A stretch of DNA of 64,000 nt from Rhodococcus sp. B50 (GTDB lineage Bacteria; Actinomycetota; Actinomycetes; Mycobacteriales; Mycobacteriaceae): positions 3,041,480 to 3,105,479 of the forward strand of contig NZ_WPAG02000002.1 of assembly GCF_013602415.1 (NCBI RefSeq). Direction: 5' to 3'. The notes under the pieces are model-generated. The model searched no databases. It saw nothing but the letters and a program-made list of their open reading frames with translations, and was not told the DNA's origin. Positions 25,169-32,456 of this stretch are shown piece by piece; position 1 is the first letter of the stretch; every line of letters starts with the position of its first letter. Position numbers and translations under genes: made by a program.

Positions 25169-25202
25169 CCGTTCGCGTGCACCGACCGTTACAGTCGGTT
25201 CC

Positions 25203-26033
25203 ATGAACCTCGGGTCCGTACTCGTGTTGCCGGTGCGTGTGGGTCTGACCGCCGCCGAGACCGCCCTGAGCGTCGCCGAGACGGTCGTCGGCACCGTGCG
25301 GGTCGCGGTGTCGCCCACGACCTACTCCGCGCTCGGCGCGGTCGGCCTGCCCGACACCCGCAGTTCGGTGGGCCTGCTGCAGCAGATCTCGAAGCTCACC
25401 TCCGAGGACCGCGGACTCGGCCATGCCCTGCGTCCCGGCGGTCCGCTCGACCGCCTGCTCGCACCGGGCGGAACCGTGGATCGGCTCACCGAGCCGGGCG
25501 GACTGCTCGACCGGCTGCTCGAACCGGGCGGCCCCGTCGACCGGCTCACCGCACCGGGTGGCCCGCTCGACCGGATCCTTGCCGACGACGGCGCCCTCGA
25601 CCGTCTCGTGTCCGAAGGTGGTCTGCTCGATCGCCTCACGGCACACGACGGTCCGCTCGAACGACTGCTCGCCCAGGACGGTGCCGTCGAACGGCTCACC
25701 GCACCGGGCGGCATCGTCGACGTGGCGATCCGGCCCGGCGGGGTCGTCGAGCGCGCCCTCGCCGAGGGGGGCGTGCTCGACGTGCTGCTCTCCGAACGGG
25801 GAGCCCTCGAACGGCTGCTCGCCGAAGGCGGTCCACTCGATCAGATCGTCTCGCTCTCGGAGACACTCGCGCACCTCACGCCCGGTATCTCGCAGATGAA
25901 CGCGAGCATCGACATGTTGCAGGAAACGGTCGAGCTGCTGCGCGGGGCCGTCGGTCCGCTCGGCGATCTCGCGGGCCGGCTCCCCGGGCGGTGGCTGCGC
26001 AGCAGCAAGGGCGAACTGCTTCCACCACCCTGA
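25203..26033 (+). CDS. decapeptide-repeat protein of unknown function
   Basis: 276 residues, not a family I recognise. Residues 1-76 are an amphipathic Val/Ala-rich helix region (LPVRVGLTAAETALSVAETVVG). Residues 77-216 are fourteen ten-residue repeats of the form x-P-G-G-x-L/V-D-R-L-L/T. Residues 217-276 are helical and coiled-coil-like (SQMNASIDMLQETVELLRG), ending in a basic, proline-rich tail. No transmembrane segment or signal is evident. Regular D/E-R pairs and invariant Gly suggest a solenoid or a helical rod, perhaps membrane-surface bound. ATG 25203 follows TACAGT plus seven bases, a leaderless-type start. Confidence 0.75.
   Translation: MNLGSVLVLPVRVGLTAAETALSVAETVVGTVRVAVSPTTYSALGAVGLPDTRSSVGLLQQISKLTSEDRGLGHALRPGGPLDRLLAPGGTVDRLTEPGGLLDRLLEPGGPVDRLTAPGGPLDRILADDGALDRLVSEGGLLDRLTAHDGPLERLLAQDGAVERLTAPGGIVDVAIRPGGVVERALAEGGVLDVLLSERGALERLLAEGGPLDQIVSLSETLAHLTPGISQMNASIDMLQETVELLRGAVGPLGDLAGRLPGRWLRSSKGELLPPP
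25431..25850 (+). repeat. fourteen in-frame 30-bp repeats
   Basis: Fourteen consecutive 30-bp units without gaps encode RPGGPLDRLL, APGGTVDRLT, EPGGLLDRLL and so on to AEGGPLDQIV. Units 1-5 are the most alike; later ones replace PGG with DDG, EGG, HDG or ERG. Odd units tend to end LL and even units LT, hinting that a 60-bp unit was duplicated. Confidence 0.9.
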
Positions 26034-26043
26034 GGTGGGCGTT

Positions 26044-26061
26044 CCGCTGCTGCTTCAGCGG
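26044..26061. terminator. weak hairpin between convergent genes
   Basis: CCGCTG-N6-CAGCGG overlaps the ribokinase stop codon. The stem is only six base pairs. Confidence 0.35.
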
Positions 26062-26924
26062 TCGGCACGCCGGGATGCGACCAGCCTGGCAGCGTCGGCC
26101 GACGCCCGGCGCGCTGCCGCGAGCAGGTCCTCACCGGTGCCGAGCAGGGCGGCGAGAGTGCCGGCGAAATGGTCGCCGGCCCCAGTCGTGTCGACGACGT
26201 CGACCTGCGGGACCCGCAGGTGTTCGATCGCGTCCTCGGTTCCGACGACGACGTCCTCCCCGCCACGGGTGATCACCACGGTTCGCACCTGCTCGAGCAG
26301 GCGGGTGACGACGTCGTCGAAGGGGGTGCCGGCGGGAAGGTTCGCGTAGTGCAGGGCTTCCTGCTCGTTGAGCACGAGCGGGTCGGCGCCGGCGAGGACG
26401 TGGTCGTCCAGGTCGACGACCGGGCTCGGATTGAGCACGAACCGGCGGTCGTGATCGTGCGCCCATCGGGCAGCGGCCCAGGTCACCGCGGGGAGCAGTT
26501 CGAGTTGGGTGAGCACCACCGCGGGATCGAGGGCATCGAGGGCGGTGATGACGTCCTCGGCCTTCAGAAGCGAGTTGGCCTCCGGAACGACGATGATCCG
26601 GTTCTGCCCGTCGTCGGAGACGACGATGACGGCCCGGCCGGTCGGTCCCGGCATGGTGCGGAGGTGAGAAGTATCGACCCCGGCCTTCTGCTGAACGCCC
26701 CGCAGCACGTCGGCGGCGTGATCGCTGCCGACGGCCCCCACGATGGCGGTGGAAGCGAGTCGTGCCGCACCGACGGCCTGATTGGCGCCCTTGCCACCCG
26801 GATAGGTTCTCAGGTGCCGGCCGAGCACCGTCTCCCCTTCTTCGGGAGCGCGCGCCACGACGACCGTCAGGTCGAGGTTGAGGGATCCCACGACCGCCAC
26901 GACGCATCGACTCGACCCGGTCAC
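26055..26924 (-). CDS. rbsK: ribokinase / PfkB-family sugar kinase
   Basis: 289 residues. VVAVVGSLNLDLTV, RTYPGGKGANQAVGAARL, LNPSPVV, LVLNEQEA and DTTGAGDHFAGTLAALL (anion hole and catalytic Asp) identify a ribokinase of the PfkB family, which phosphorylates ribose or a related sugar at the 5-position. No sugar transporter adjoins. GTG 26924 is chosen because TAGGCT plus seven bases precedes it; this -10 contains the stop codon of the upstream TetR gene, so the kinase can be transcribed independently. Confidence 0.85.
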   Translation of the reverse strand: MTGSSRCVVAVVGSLNLDLTVVVARAPEEGETVLGRHLRTYPGGKGANQAVGAARLASTAIVGAVGSDHAADVLRGVQQKAGVDTSHLRTMPGPTGRAVIVVSDDGQNRIIVVPEANSLLKAEDVITALDALDPAVVLTQLELLPAVTWAAARWAHDHDRRFVLNPSPVVDLDDHVLAGADPLVLNEQEALHYANLPAGTPFDDVVTRLLEQVRTVVITRGGEDVVVGTEDAIEHLRVPQVDVVDTTGAGDHFAGTLAALLGTGEDLLAAARRASADAARLVASRRADR

Positions 26925-26934
26925 GTGGTCGAGC

Positions 26935-27552
26935 CTACGGCCGATGCACCTTCGTGTCCGGTTCGAGTTCGGGACAGACGATGTGGACGACTTCGTCCGC
27001 CCAGGACTCTCCCACCTCACCGTGACGCAGGTAGGCGCCGAGGTACGCACCGACGAGCATCGAGACGGCGGTGTCGACGTCGATGTCCTTGCGGAGCGCG
27101 CCCGAGTCGATCGCGGTGCGGAGCACGTCGGCGACGACCTCGCTCCGGGCGTTGATGATCTCGCGGATCGATTCCGTGAAGCCCGGTTCCTGGTCGGTGA
27201 GCAGCGCGCTGACGCTCCCCATGCCCACCTCGTTCGACAGCCCACGGCGGATCAGTTCGAGGGTCCACTTGACACGGTCGTAGACGCACAGCCCGTCGGG
27301 AACGCATGGCGAGGCCACCTGCGAATGCAGTGCCGCGTCGAGAATCTCCTCGCGATTGGCATAGCGCCGGTAGATCGTCGTCTTCGCGACCCCCGACAAC
27401 GCCGCGACCGCTTCCACGGTGACGCGGTTGGGTCCGTGCAGACGCAGGATCTCGAGCGCAGCCTTCACGATGCGTGCGTCCGTCCCGGCGCGCTCCTTGA
27501 CGGGACGTCGCGACGTCACTGCCACGGACTCCGTCTCGGCCTCGCCCACCAT
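26935..27552 (-). CDS. TetR family regulator
   Basis: 205 residues. ARIVKAALEILRLHGPNRVTVEAVAALSGVAKTTIYRRYANREEIL, read in parts, is a textbook TetR helix-turn-helix; the C-terminal domain is a TetR_C-type helical bundle. Start ATG 27552 has GAGGAGG eight bases upstream. It is divergent from the stress-type membrane protein gene, and the 28-bp palindrome at 27634-27661 lies between them, so it very likely represses both. The ligand is unknown. Confidence 0.88.
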   Translation of the reverse strand: MVGEAETESVAVTSRRPVKERAGTDARIVKAALEILRLHGPNRVTVEAVAALSGVAKTTIYRRYANREEILDAALHSQVASPCVPDGLCVYDRVKWTLELIRRGLSNEVGMGSVSALLTDQEPGFTESIREIINARSEVVADVLRTAIDSGALRKDIDVDTAVSMLVGAYLGAYLRHGEVGESWADEVVHIVCPELEPDTKVHRP

Positions 27553-27633
27553 GTCTACATCCTCCTCGCGCGGGCATATACCCGCAGGATTCCCGAGTCT
27601 CCCGAAAAGGCGACCCCGAATCAAACACTACGA

Positions 27634-27661
27634 AACGATACGCTACGATGAGCGTATCGTT
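27634..27661. promoter_or_regulatory. perfect TetR-type operator
   Basis: AACGATACGCT (27634-27644) and AGCGTATCGTT (27651-27661) form an 11-bp perfect inverted repeat about a 6-bp spacer in the TetR/stress-protein divergent region, 26 bp before the downstream ATG. Shorter TACGA repeats flank it. Confidence 0.8.
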
Positions 27662-27686
27662 CCAATTGTCGACGATAGGGGAACGC

Positions 27687-28160
27687 ATGACAGATATCTA
27701 CGCACCGGCACCCGCGCACGACGCCGAATCCGAAACCCTCCTCGAGAGCTATCGCACCTACGACGCGGTCGAACGGGCCATCGACCACCTGTCCGATGAA
27801 GGCTTTCCGGTCGAATACCTGCGCGTTGTCGGGCAGGGAGTCACCACCGTCGAACACATCGAAGGCCGGATGACCACCGGCAAGGCAGCGCTCCGCGGCG
27901 CCGCGGCGGGCATCTGGACGGGATTGCTCTTCGGCCTGCTCCTGGCGCTGTTCCTTCCGGCGGCCGGCATGGCCGCCGTGATCCTCGCCGCCGTCGTATT
28001 CGGCGCCGTATGGGGAGGATCACTCGGCTTCGTCACCCACTGGAGCACCGGCGGGCGCCGCGACTTCGTCTCGCGGAAGAGCATCGAGGCCACCCGCTAC
28101 GACCTCATGGTCGATTCCGAGTTCGCCGATCAGGCACACGCGAAGCTCGCGCTGCGCTGA
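27687..28160 (+). CDS. GSP17M/YflT-like general stress membrane protein
   Basis: 157 residues. The N-terminal ESYRTYDAVERAIDHLSDEGFPVEYLRVVG segment matches the general stress protein 17M-like domain. Two hydrophobic segments follow (AAGIWTGLLFGLLLALFLP and MAAVILAAVVFGAVWGG), then a cytosolic basic tail. Its biochemical role is unknown; relatives are induced by heat and salt. ATG 27687 has AGGGG six bases upstream. Control by the divergent TetR through the adjacent palindrome is inferred. Confidence 0.78.
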   Translation: MTDIYAPAPAHDAESETLLESYRTYDAVERAIDHLSDEGFPVEYLRVVGQGVTTVEHIEGRMTTGKAALRGAAAGIWTGLLFGLLLALFLPAAGMAAVILAAVVFGAVWGGSLGFVTHWSTGGRRDFVSRKSIEATRYDLMVDSEFADQAHAKLALR

Positions 28161-28186
28161 CGGTCATTTCTCCGATTCGAGACGGT

Positions 28187-28214
28187 TTCGCCCACGCCAC
28201 CCGGCGTGGGCGAA
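28187..28214 (+). terminator. intrinsic terminator-like hairpin
   Basis: TTCGCCCACGCC and GGCGTGGGCGAA form a perfect 12-bp GC-rich stem with an ACCC loop 27 bp after the stress-protein stop. It has only a short T-run (GTCGTTT) after it. Confidence 0.75.
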
Positions 28215-28325
28215 GTCGTTTCGGCACGACCCAAGGGGTGCGAATCGGATATTTCGCCCGGGATGCCGAGGAGGGTTCGGCGCGAATAATCCGCGTTTAC
28301 ACGGTCGTTTCTTTACAGGAATGGC

Positions 28326-28580
28326 ATGATTCGAGTTATGGCCGGATCGTCGAATACTCCCCCGAAGCCTGCTGTGGGCTCGAAAGTCGTCGTACGCGCG
28401 GGTATCGCGGGCGACGACGCCTGTCCCGGCACGATCGTCGAAGACTTCGGTCCTGCACAGGAAGCCGTGGGCGACAAGCTGGGTCGCGACTGGGCCCCGG
28501 TGCGCCGCTGGGCTGTGGCACTGGACGACGGACGCCTGATATTCGTCGATATGGACGCATTCGAGTCCTCGAAGTCCTGA
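28326..28580 (+). CDS. small conserved-type hypothetical protein
   Basis: 84 residues, no family recognised. The middle reads VGSKVVVRAGIAGDDACPGTIVEDFG and RRWAVALDDGRLIFVDMD, which looks like a small beta-barrel (SH3/KOW-like) protein, an impression only. AGGA stands five bases before ATG 28326; ATG 28338 (MAGSSNT) is an alternative. It lies alone between a terminator and the iron operon. Confidence 0.55.
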   Translation: MIRVMAGSSNTPPKPAVGSKVVVRAGIAGDDACPGTIVEDFGPAQEAVGDKLGRDWAPVRRWAVALDDGRLIFVDMDAFESSKS

Positions 28581-28777
28581 AATACGATCCATCTCGTCAC
28601 TTCCGCATTCACATGCGCGACGCGCGCGAGGCTCCGCGCACCCTCGCGCCGGTGATCGACCTGCCGGAACACAGTGCGAAGGGCACTTCACCCGAAAGCC
28701 GACGACGATCGTGAAGTGACCGCCGAAAGCCCCTCCCGCAGCAGCATCTTCCGGGTGTATGTTGGCGTTCCAGGATC
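28581..28777. other. intergenic stretch with an inverted repeat
   Basis: No convincing gene. CACTTCAC (28684-28691) and GTGAAGTG (28711-28718) are an 8-bp inverted repeat with a 19-nt loop, which may end the preceding transcript or bind a regulator. Confidence 0.4.
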
Positions 28778-28796
28778 GAAGGTTCGCCTAACCTGA
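28778..28796. promoter_or_regulatory. IdeR/DtxR-type iron box of efeUOB
   Basis: GAAGGTTCGCCTAACCTGA matches 14 of 19 positions of the IdeR/DtxR consensus TTAGGTTAGGCTAACCTAA. It overlaps a -10-like TAACCT (28789-28794), so iron-loaded IdeR would block transcription of the downstream iron-uptake operon. Confidence 0.8.
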
Positions 28797-28808
28797 GTAG
28801 GTGCGTTC

Positions 28809-29690
28809 ATGACGCTGCTCGCCGCCGATGTGCCCTCCGTAGCCACTCAGCTGGCCGGCTCCGGCCTGATCGGTCTACGTGAAGGCCTCGAAGCCGGCAT
28901 CGTCGTGACGATCCTCGTCGCTTTTCTCGTCCGCGCGGGGCGCCGGGACGCACTCACATGGGTGTGGTGCGGAGTCTGCGCTGCAGTCGCCCTGGTGGCC
29001 GCGACCTTTCTGATCATCCATTTCGGCACCAGCACCCTCGACGGCCTCGCCGCCGAGATCGCCGCCGGGATCGCGTCCGTTGTCGCGGTCGTCATCATCA
29101 CGGTGATGGTGTTGTGGATGCGGACCGCGGCTCGTTCCATCTCCGGCGACCTGCGGTCCGGAATGGAGAAGGCCCTGATCGTGGGCCCGTCCGCAGTGCT
29201 CTCGCTCGCCTTCTTCGCGGTCGGCCGCGAAGGACTCGAGACAGCTCTGCTGATGGTCGGATACGCCGAGAACACCGCAGGAAGCCCGTGGCCGCTCGTC
29301 GGCCTCCTGCTCGGCATCGCCCTCGCGGTCGTGCTGTCCGTGATGCTGTATTTCGGCGCGGTCCGGATCGACATGGCGAAGTTCTTCAAGCTCACCGGGA
29401 TATGTCTCGTGGTCGTGGCCGCAGGAATCCTCGGATACGGGGTGCGGGCCCTGCAGATCGGCGGCGTCCTGCCGGGTGCCTCGGCGACCGTCTTCGATGT
29501 CTCCGATCACTACGATTCCGGCAGCTGGTACGGCACCGTTCTCGGCGGCATCCTCAACCTGCGCCCCGACCCGACCGTCCTCCAGTTCGCCGCATGGCTC
29601 ACCTATCTGGTGATCGTCCTGTTCCTCTTCCTCCGGCCCGTCTCGGCCGACCGGCACGCGCGATCGGTGCAGCAACCCGCCGGCACCTGA
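28809..29690 (+). CDS. efeU: iron permease, FTR1/EfeU family
   Basis: 293 residues, about seven hydrophobic segments. Two REGLE motifs (LIGLREGLEAGIV and VGREGLETALLMV) are the iron-binding signatures of FTR1/EfeU, which moves ferric iron across the inner membrane after oxidation of Fe(II) by EfeB. It is the first of three genes, efeU-efeO-efeB, and follows the IdeR-like box. ATG 28809 has a modest AGTAGG upstream. The full operon makes an intact ferrous iron uptake system. Confidence 0.93.
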   Translation: MTLLAADVPSVATQLAGSGLIGLREGLEAGIVVTILVAFLVRAGRRDALTWVWCGVCAAVALVAATFLIIHFGTSTLDGLAAEIAAGIASVVAVVIITVMVLWMRTAARSISGDLRSGMEKALIVGPSAVLSLAFFAVGREGLETALLMVGYAENTAGSPWPLVGLLLGIALAVVLSVMLYFGAVRIDMAKFFKLTGICLVVVAAGILGYGVRALQIGGVLPGASATVFDVSDHYDSGSWYGTVLGGILNLRPDPTVLQFAAWLTYLVIVLFLFLRPVSADRHARSVQQPAGT

Positions 29691-29738
29691 TCCCCACCCG
29701 TCCCGACCTCACGATCTCGCCTTCGAAAGGTTCCGTAG

Positions 29739-30878
29739 ATGCGCCGAACCATCAGCTTCCTCGCTGCGGCCGCCGTCCTTCCGTTCGCCGTTGCGGGCTG
29801 CACCGAGAAGGCGACCTCCGACGCAGAGGCCGTGTCGGTCACCGCGACGGATTCGTCCTGCGAGGTCTCCGCCGCCGAGGGCGTCACGGGACATTCGACG
29901 TTCGCCGTCACCAACAACGGTTCGAAGGTCACCGAGTTCTATGTCTTCGCCGCCGGCGACCGGGCTCTGGGCGAAGTCGAGAACATCGGTCCGGGACTGA
30001 CCCGGCAACTCATCGTGAACATCCCCGAACCCGGCGACTACGAACTGTCGTGCCGGCCGGGCATGGTGGGCGACGGTATCCGTCGACCGTTCACCGTGAC
30101 CGGCGACTCGCAGGCCGCGACGAACGCCGACGGGAAGCTCGCGGAGGCAGCGGACGGGTACCGCCGCTACATCAGGAGCCAGGCCGATGCGCTGGTCGTC
30201 ACCACCGGCGAGTTCGTGGCGGCGGTCCGCGCGAACGATGTCGACGAGGCGAAGCGGTTGTTCCCGCTCTCCCGCACCTACTTCGAACGGATCGAACCCG
30301 AAGCCGAGAGCTTCGGTGACCTGGATCCGCGCTTGGACCTGCGCGAGGCCGACCTGGAACCGGGGCAGGAATGGACAGGCTTCCATCGCCTCGAGAAGGA
30401 CCTGTGGGTGACCGGTCCGCAGCCCGATACCGGTGTGATCTCCGACCTGCTCGTCGCCGACGTCGCCGAGCTGGCCGGTCTGGTGAACGCGGAGGACTAT
30501 GTCATCGATCCCACCCGGATCGCGGGCGACGCACAAGGGCTGCTCGACGAGATCTCCACGTCGAAGATCACCGGCGAGGAGGACATCTTCTCGCACACCG
30601 ATCTGTACGACTTCCAGGCGAACGTCGACGGTTCGCAGGCCGCGATCGCGGCATTGCGGCCCATCCTCGACGAACAGGACCCGTCGCTCGGTCCTGCCAT
30701 CGACGCCCGGTTCGCGGATCTCGATGCAGCGCTGGCCCAGTACCGGGAGGGTGAAGGTTTCGTCTCGTACGACGCCGTCACCGAACCGCAGCGTCAGGAA
30801 CTGTCACGGCTGATCGACGCCTTGTCCGCCGAGGTCAGCAAGGTACAGGGGATCGTGGCGGAAGCCGCAGGACTATGA
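29739..30878 (+). CDS. efeO: iron-uptake lipoprotein EfeO (cupredoxin plus M75)
   Basis: 379 residues. The signal MRRTISFLAAAAVLPFAVAGC ends in a lipobox (VAGC), so the protein is lipid-anchored outside the membrane. A cupredoxin-like domain (about residues 30-120, with Cys in YELSCRPGM) is followed by an imelysin/M75 domain carrying the HxxE-type metal motif GFHRLEKDLW. EfeO delivers Fe to EfeU. GAAAGG lies eight bases before ATG 29739. It overlaps efeB by ATGA. Confidence 0.93.
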   Translation: MRRTISFLAAAAVLPFAVAGCTEKATSDAEAVSVTATDSSCEVSAAEGVTGHSTFAVTNNGSKVTEFYVFAAGDRALGEVENIGPGLTRQLIVNIPEPGDYELSCRPGMVGDGIRRPFTVTGDSQAATNADGKLAEAADGYRRYIRSQADALVVTTGEFVAAVRANDVDEAKRLFPLSRTYFERIEPEAESFGDLDPRLDLREADLEPGQEWTGFHRLEKDLWVTGPQPDTGVISDLLVADVAELAGLVNAEDYVIDPTRIAGDAQGLLDEISTSKITGEEDIFSHTDLYDFQANVDGSQAAIAALRPILDEQDPSLGPAIDARFADLDAALAQYREGEGFVSYDAVTEPQRQELSRLIDALSAEVSKVQGIVAEAAGL

Positions 30879-32131
30879 CCCGACCGGACTCCTCCCCCAG
30901 CATCTCGCGCCGCCGGTTGCTCGGCGCCGCGGGTGCGGGAGCGGTTCTCGCCGGTACCGGCGCGGTGGTCGGTCGTGTCACCGCTCCCTCGTCCGAGGAC
31001 GTCGCCGCCGGCACCGTGGTCCCGTTCCGCGGCGAACACCAGGCCGGGATCGTCACTCCCGCACAAGATCGCATGCACTTCGTCACCTTCGACGTGACCA
31101 CACGCGACCGCAACGAGCTGATCGCATTGTTGACGGCATGGACCGCGATGGCCGAACGCATGACGACAGGTCTCGAGGCCACCGAGAACGGCGCGACCGG
31201 CGACGGCGGATACCGACCGCCGAGCGACACCGGTGAAGCACTGGACCTGGCGGCATCCCGGCTGACCCTCACCATCGGCTTCGGACCGTCGTTGTTCGAC
31301 GACCGCTTCGGTCTCGCCCACCTCAGGCCCGCTGCGCTGGTGGACCTCCCGCACTTTCCCGCCGACAACCTCGATCCGGCTCGCAGCGGCGGCGACATCG
31401 CCATCCAGGCGTGCGCCGACGACCCGCAGGTCGCGGTCCACGCGATCCGCAATCTCGCGCGGGTCGCCTTCGGCACGGCATCGGTGCGCTGGTCGCAACT
31501 GGGATTCGGCCGCACCTCCTCGACCTCGACGTCACAGGCCACACCCCGGAACCTGTTCGGCTTCAAGGACGGCACCAACAACCTCAAGGCGGAGGATCCC
31601 CGGGCACTCACCGAATCGGTGTGGGTGGCGTCCGGCGACGACCGGCCGTGGCTGGCAGGGGGTACCTATCTGGTGGCGCGGCGCATCCGGATGCTCATCG
31701 AACAGTGGGACCGCACGGTGCTGGGCGAGCAGGAAGCAGTCATCGGACGTGACAAGCGGGAAGGCGCACCGCTCGGCAGGACGAACGAATTCGACGAACT
31801 GGACCTCGAGTCGAGCGGCCCGGACGGCCCGTTCGTTCCCACCACCGCCCATGTGCGGCTCGCGTCCGCTCAGCATCTCGGGGGCATCCGTATCCTGCGA
31901 CGTGGCTACAACTTCACCGACGGATCCGACGGGTTCGGCCACCTCGACGCGGGACTGTTCTTCGTCGCCTTCTGCCGCAACCCGCTCGAACAGTTCGTGC
32001 CGATGCAACTCGAACTCGCACGGCACGACGGACTCAACGAGTACATCCAGCACGTCGGGTCGGCCGTGTTCGCGTGCCCGCCCGGAGCGGCGGGTGAAGA
32101 CTATTGGGGTCGGTCGCTGTTCGAGGCCTGA
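30875..32131 (+). CDS. efeB: Tat-exported DyP peroxidase EfeB
   Basis: 418 residues. A Tat signal (SISRRRLLGAAGAGAVLAG) leads a DyP-type peroxidase of the EfeB class: LFGFKDGTNN is the distal heme motif, and RILRRGYNFTDG and FVAFCRNPLEQF are class landmarks. It oxidises Fe(II) or releases heme iron in the EfeUOB system. It differs strongly from the encapsulated DypB at 8540-9577 and lacks a cargo tail. The ATG overlaps the efeO stop, so the three genes are translated together. Confidence 0.93.
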   Translation: MTRPDSSPSISRRRLLGAAGAGAVLAGTGAVVGRVTAPSSEDVAAGTVVPFRGEHQAGIVTPAQDRMHFVTFDVTTRDRNELIALLTAWTAMAERMTTGLEATENGATGDGGYRPPSDTGEALDLAASRLTLTIGFGPSLFDDRFGLAHLRPAALVDLPHFPADNLDPARSGGDIAIQACADDPQVAVHAIRNLARVAFGTASVRWSQLGFGRTSSTSTSQATPRNLFGFKDGTNNLKAEDPRALTESVWVASGDDRPWLAGGTYLVARRIRMLIEQWDRTVLGEQEAVIGRDKREGAPLGRTNEFDELDLESSGPDGPFVPTTAHVRLASAQHLGGIRILRRGYNFTDGSDGFGHLDAGLFFVAFCRNPLEQFVPMQLELARHDGLNEYIQHVGSAVFACPPGAAGEDYWGRSLFEA

Positions 32132-32182
32132 CAGTGCGTCTCCCTGGTCTTCGCAGCGGTTCACAGCACCACCACATGAGAC

Positions 32183-32210
32183 AGGCCCGTGCGCTGTCTG
32201 CGACGGGCCT
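32183..32210. terminator. terminator of efeUOB / tRNA-Thr convergence
   Basis: AGGCCCGT (32183-32190) and ACGGGCCT (32203-32210) form an 8-bp stem with a 12-nt loop and two T residues following on the plus strand. It separates efeB from the convergent tRNA gene. Confidence 0.7.
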
Positions 32211-32240
32211 TCCGTGCCGAGCACGAGGAAACCTCGGTGG

Positions 32241-32312
32241 AGCCCCCTGTCAGGATTGAACTGACGACCGCTCGCTTACAAGGCGAGTGCTCTACCACTG
32301 AGCTAAGGAGGC
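32241..32312 (-). tRNA. tRNA-Thr(UGU)
   Basis: On the minus strand the 72 nt fold into a full cloverleaf: acceptor GCCTCCT/AGGGGGC (one G-U pair), D-arm GCTCAGTGGTAGAGC, anticodon stem CTCGC/GCGAG with loop CTTGTAA giving anticodon UGU, and T-arm GTCAGTTCAATCCTGAC. The CCA end is encoded (32238-32240). It reads threonine ACA codons. Confidence 0.95.
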
Positions 32313-32456
32313 ACTGAACTCGATGGTCGCGGACGACCGTGAGCGACGCCATCATATAGCGCGTCACACTCCCGGCGCGCACCCACCCGCCTTCGTTACG
32401 GTGGATTGCATGCCCGCCTTCTCCGTTTCCCTCAGCCGTACCGGAGGCCGCGGACG

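Noticed and set aside
25431..25850. CRISPR-like array
   Set aside because: The 30-bp repeats are contiguous without spacers and keep a reading frame, so they encode protein repeats.
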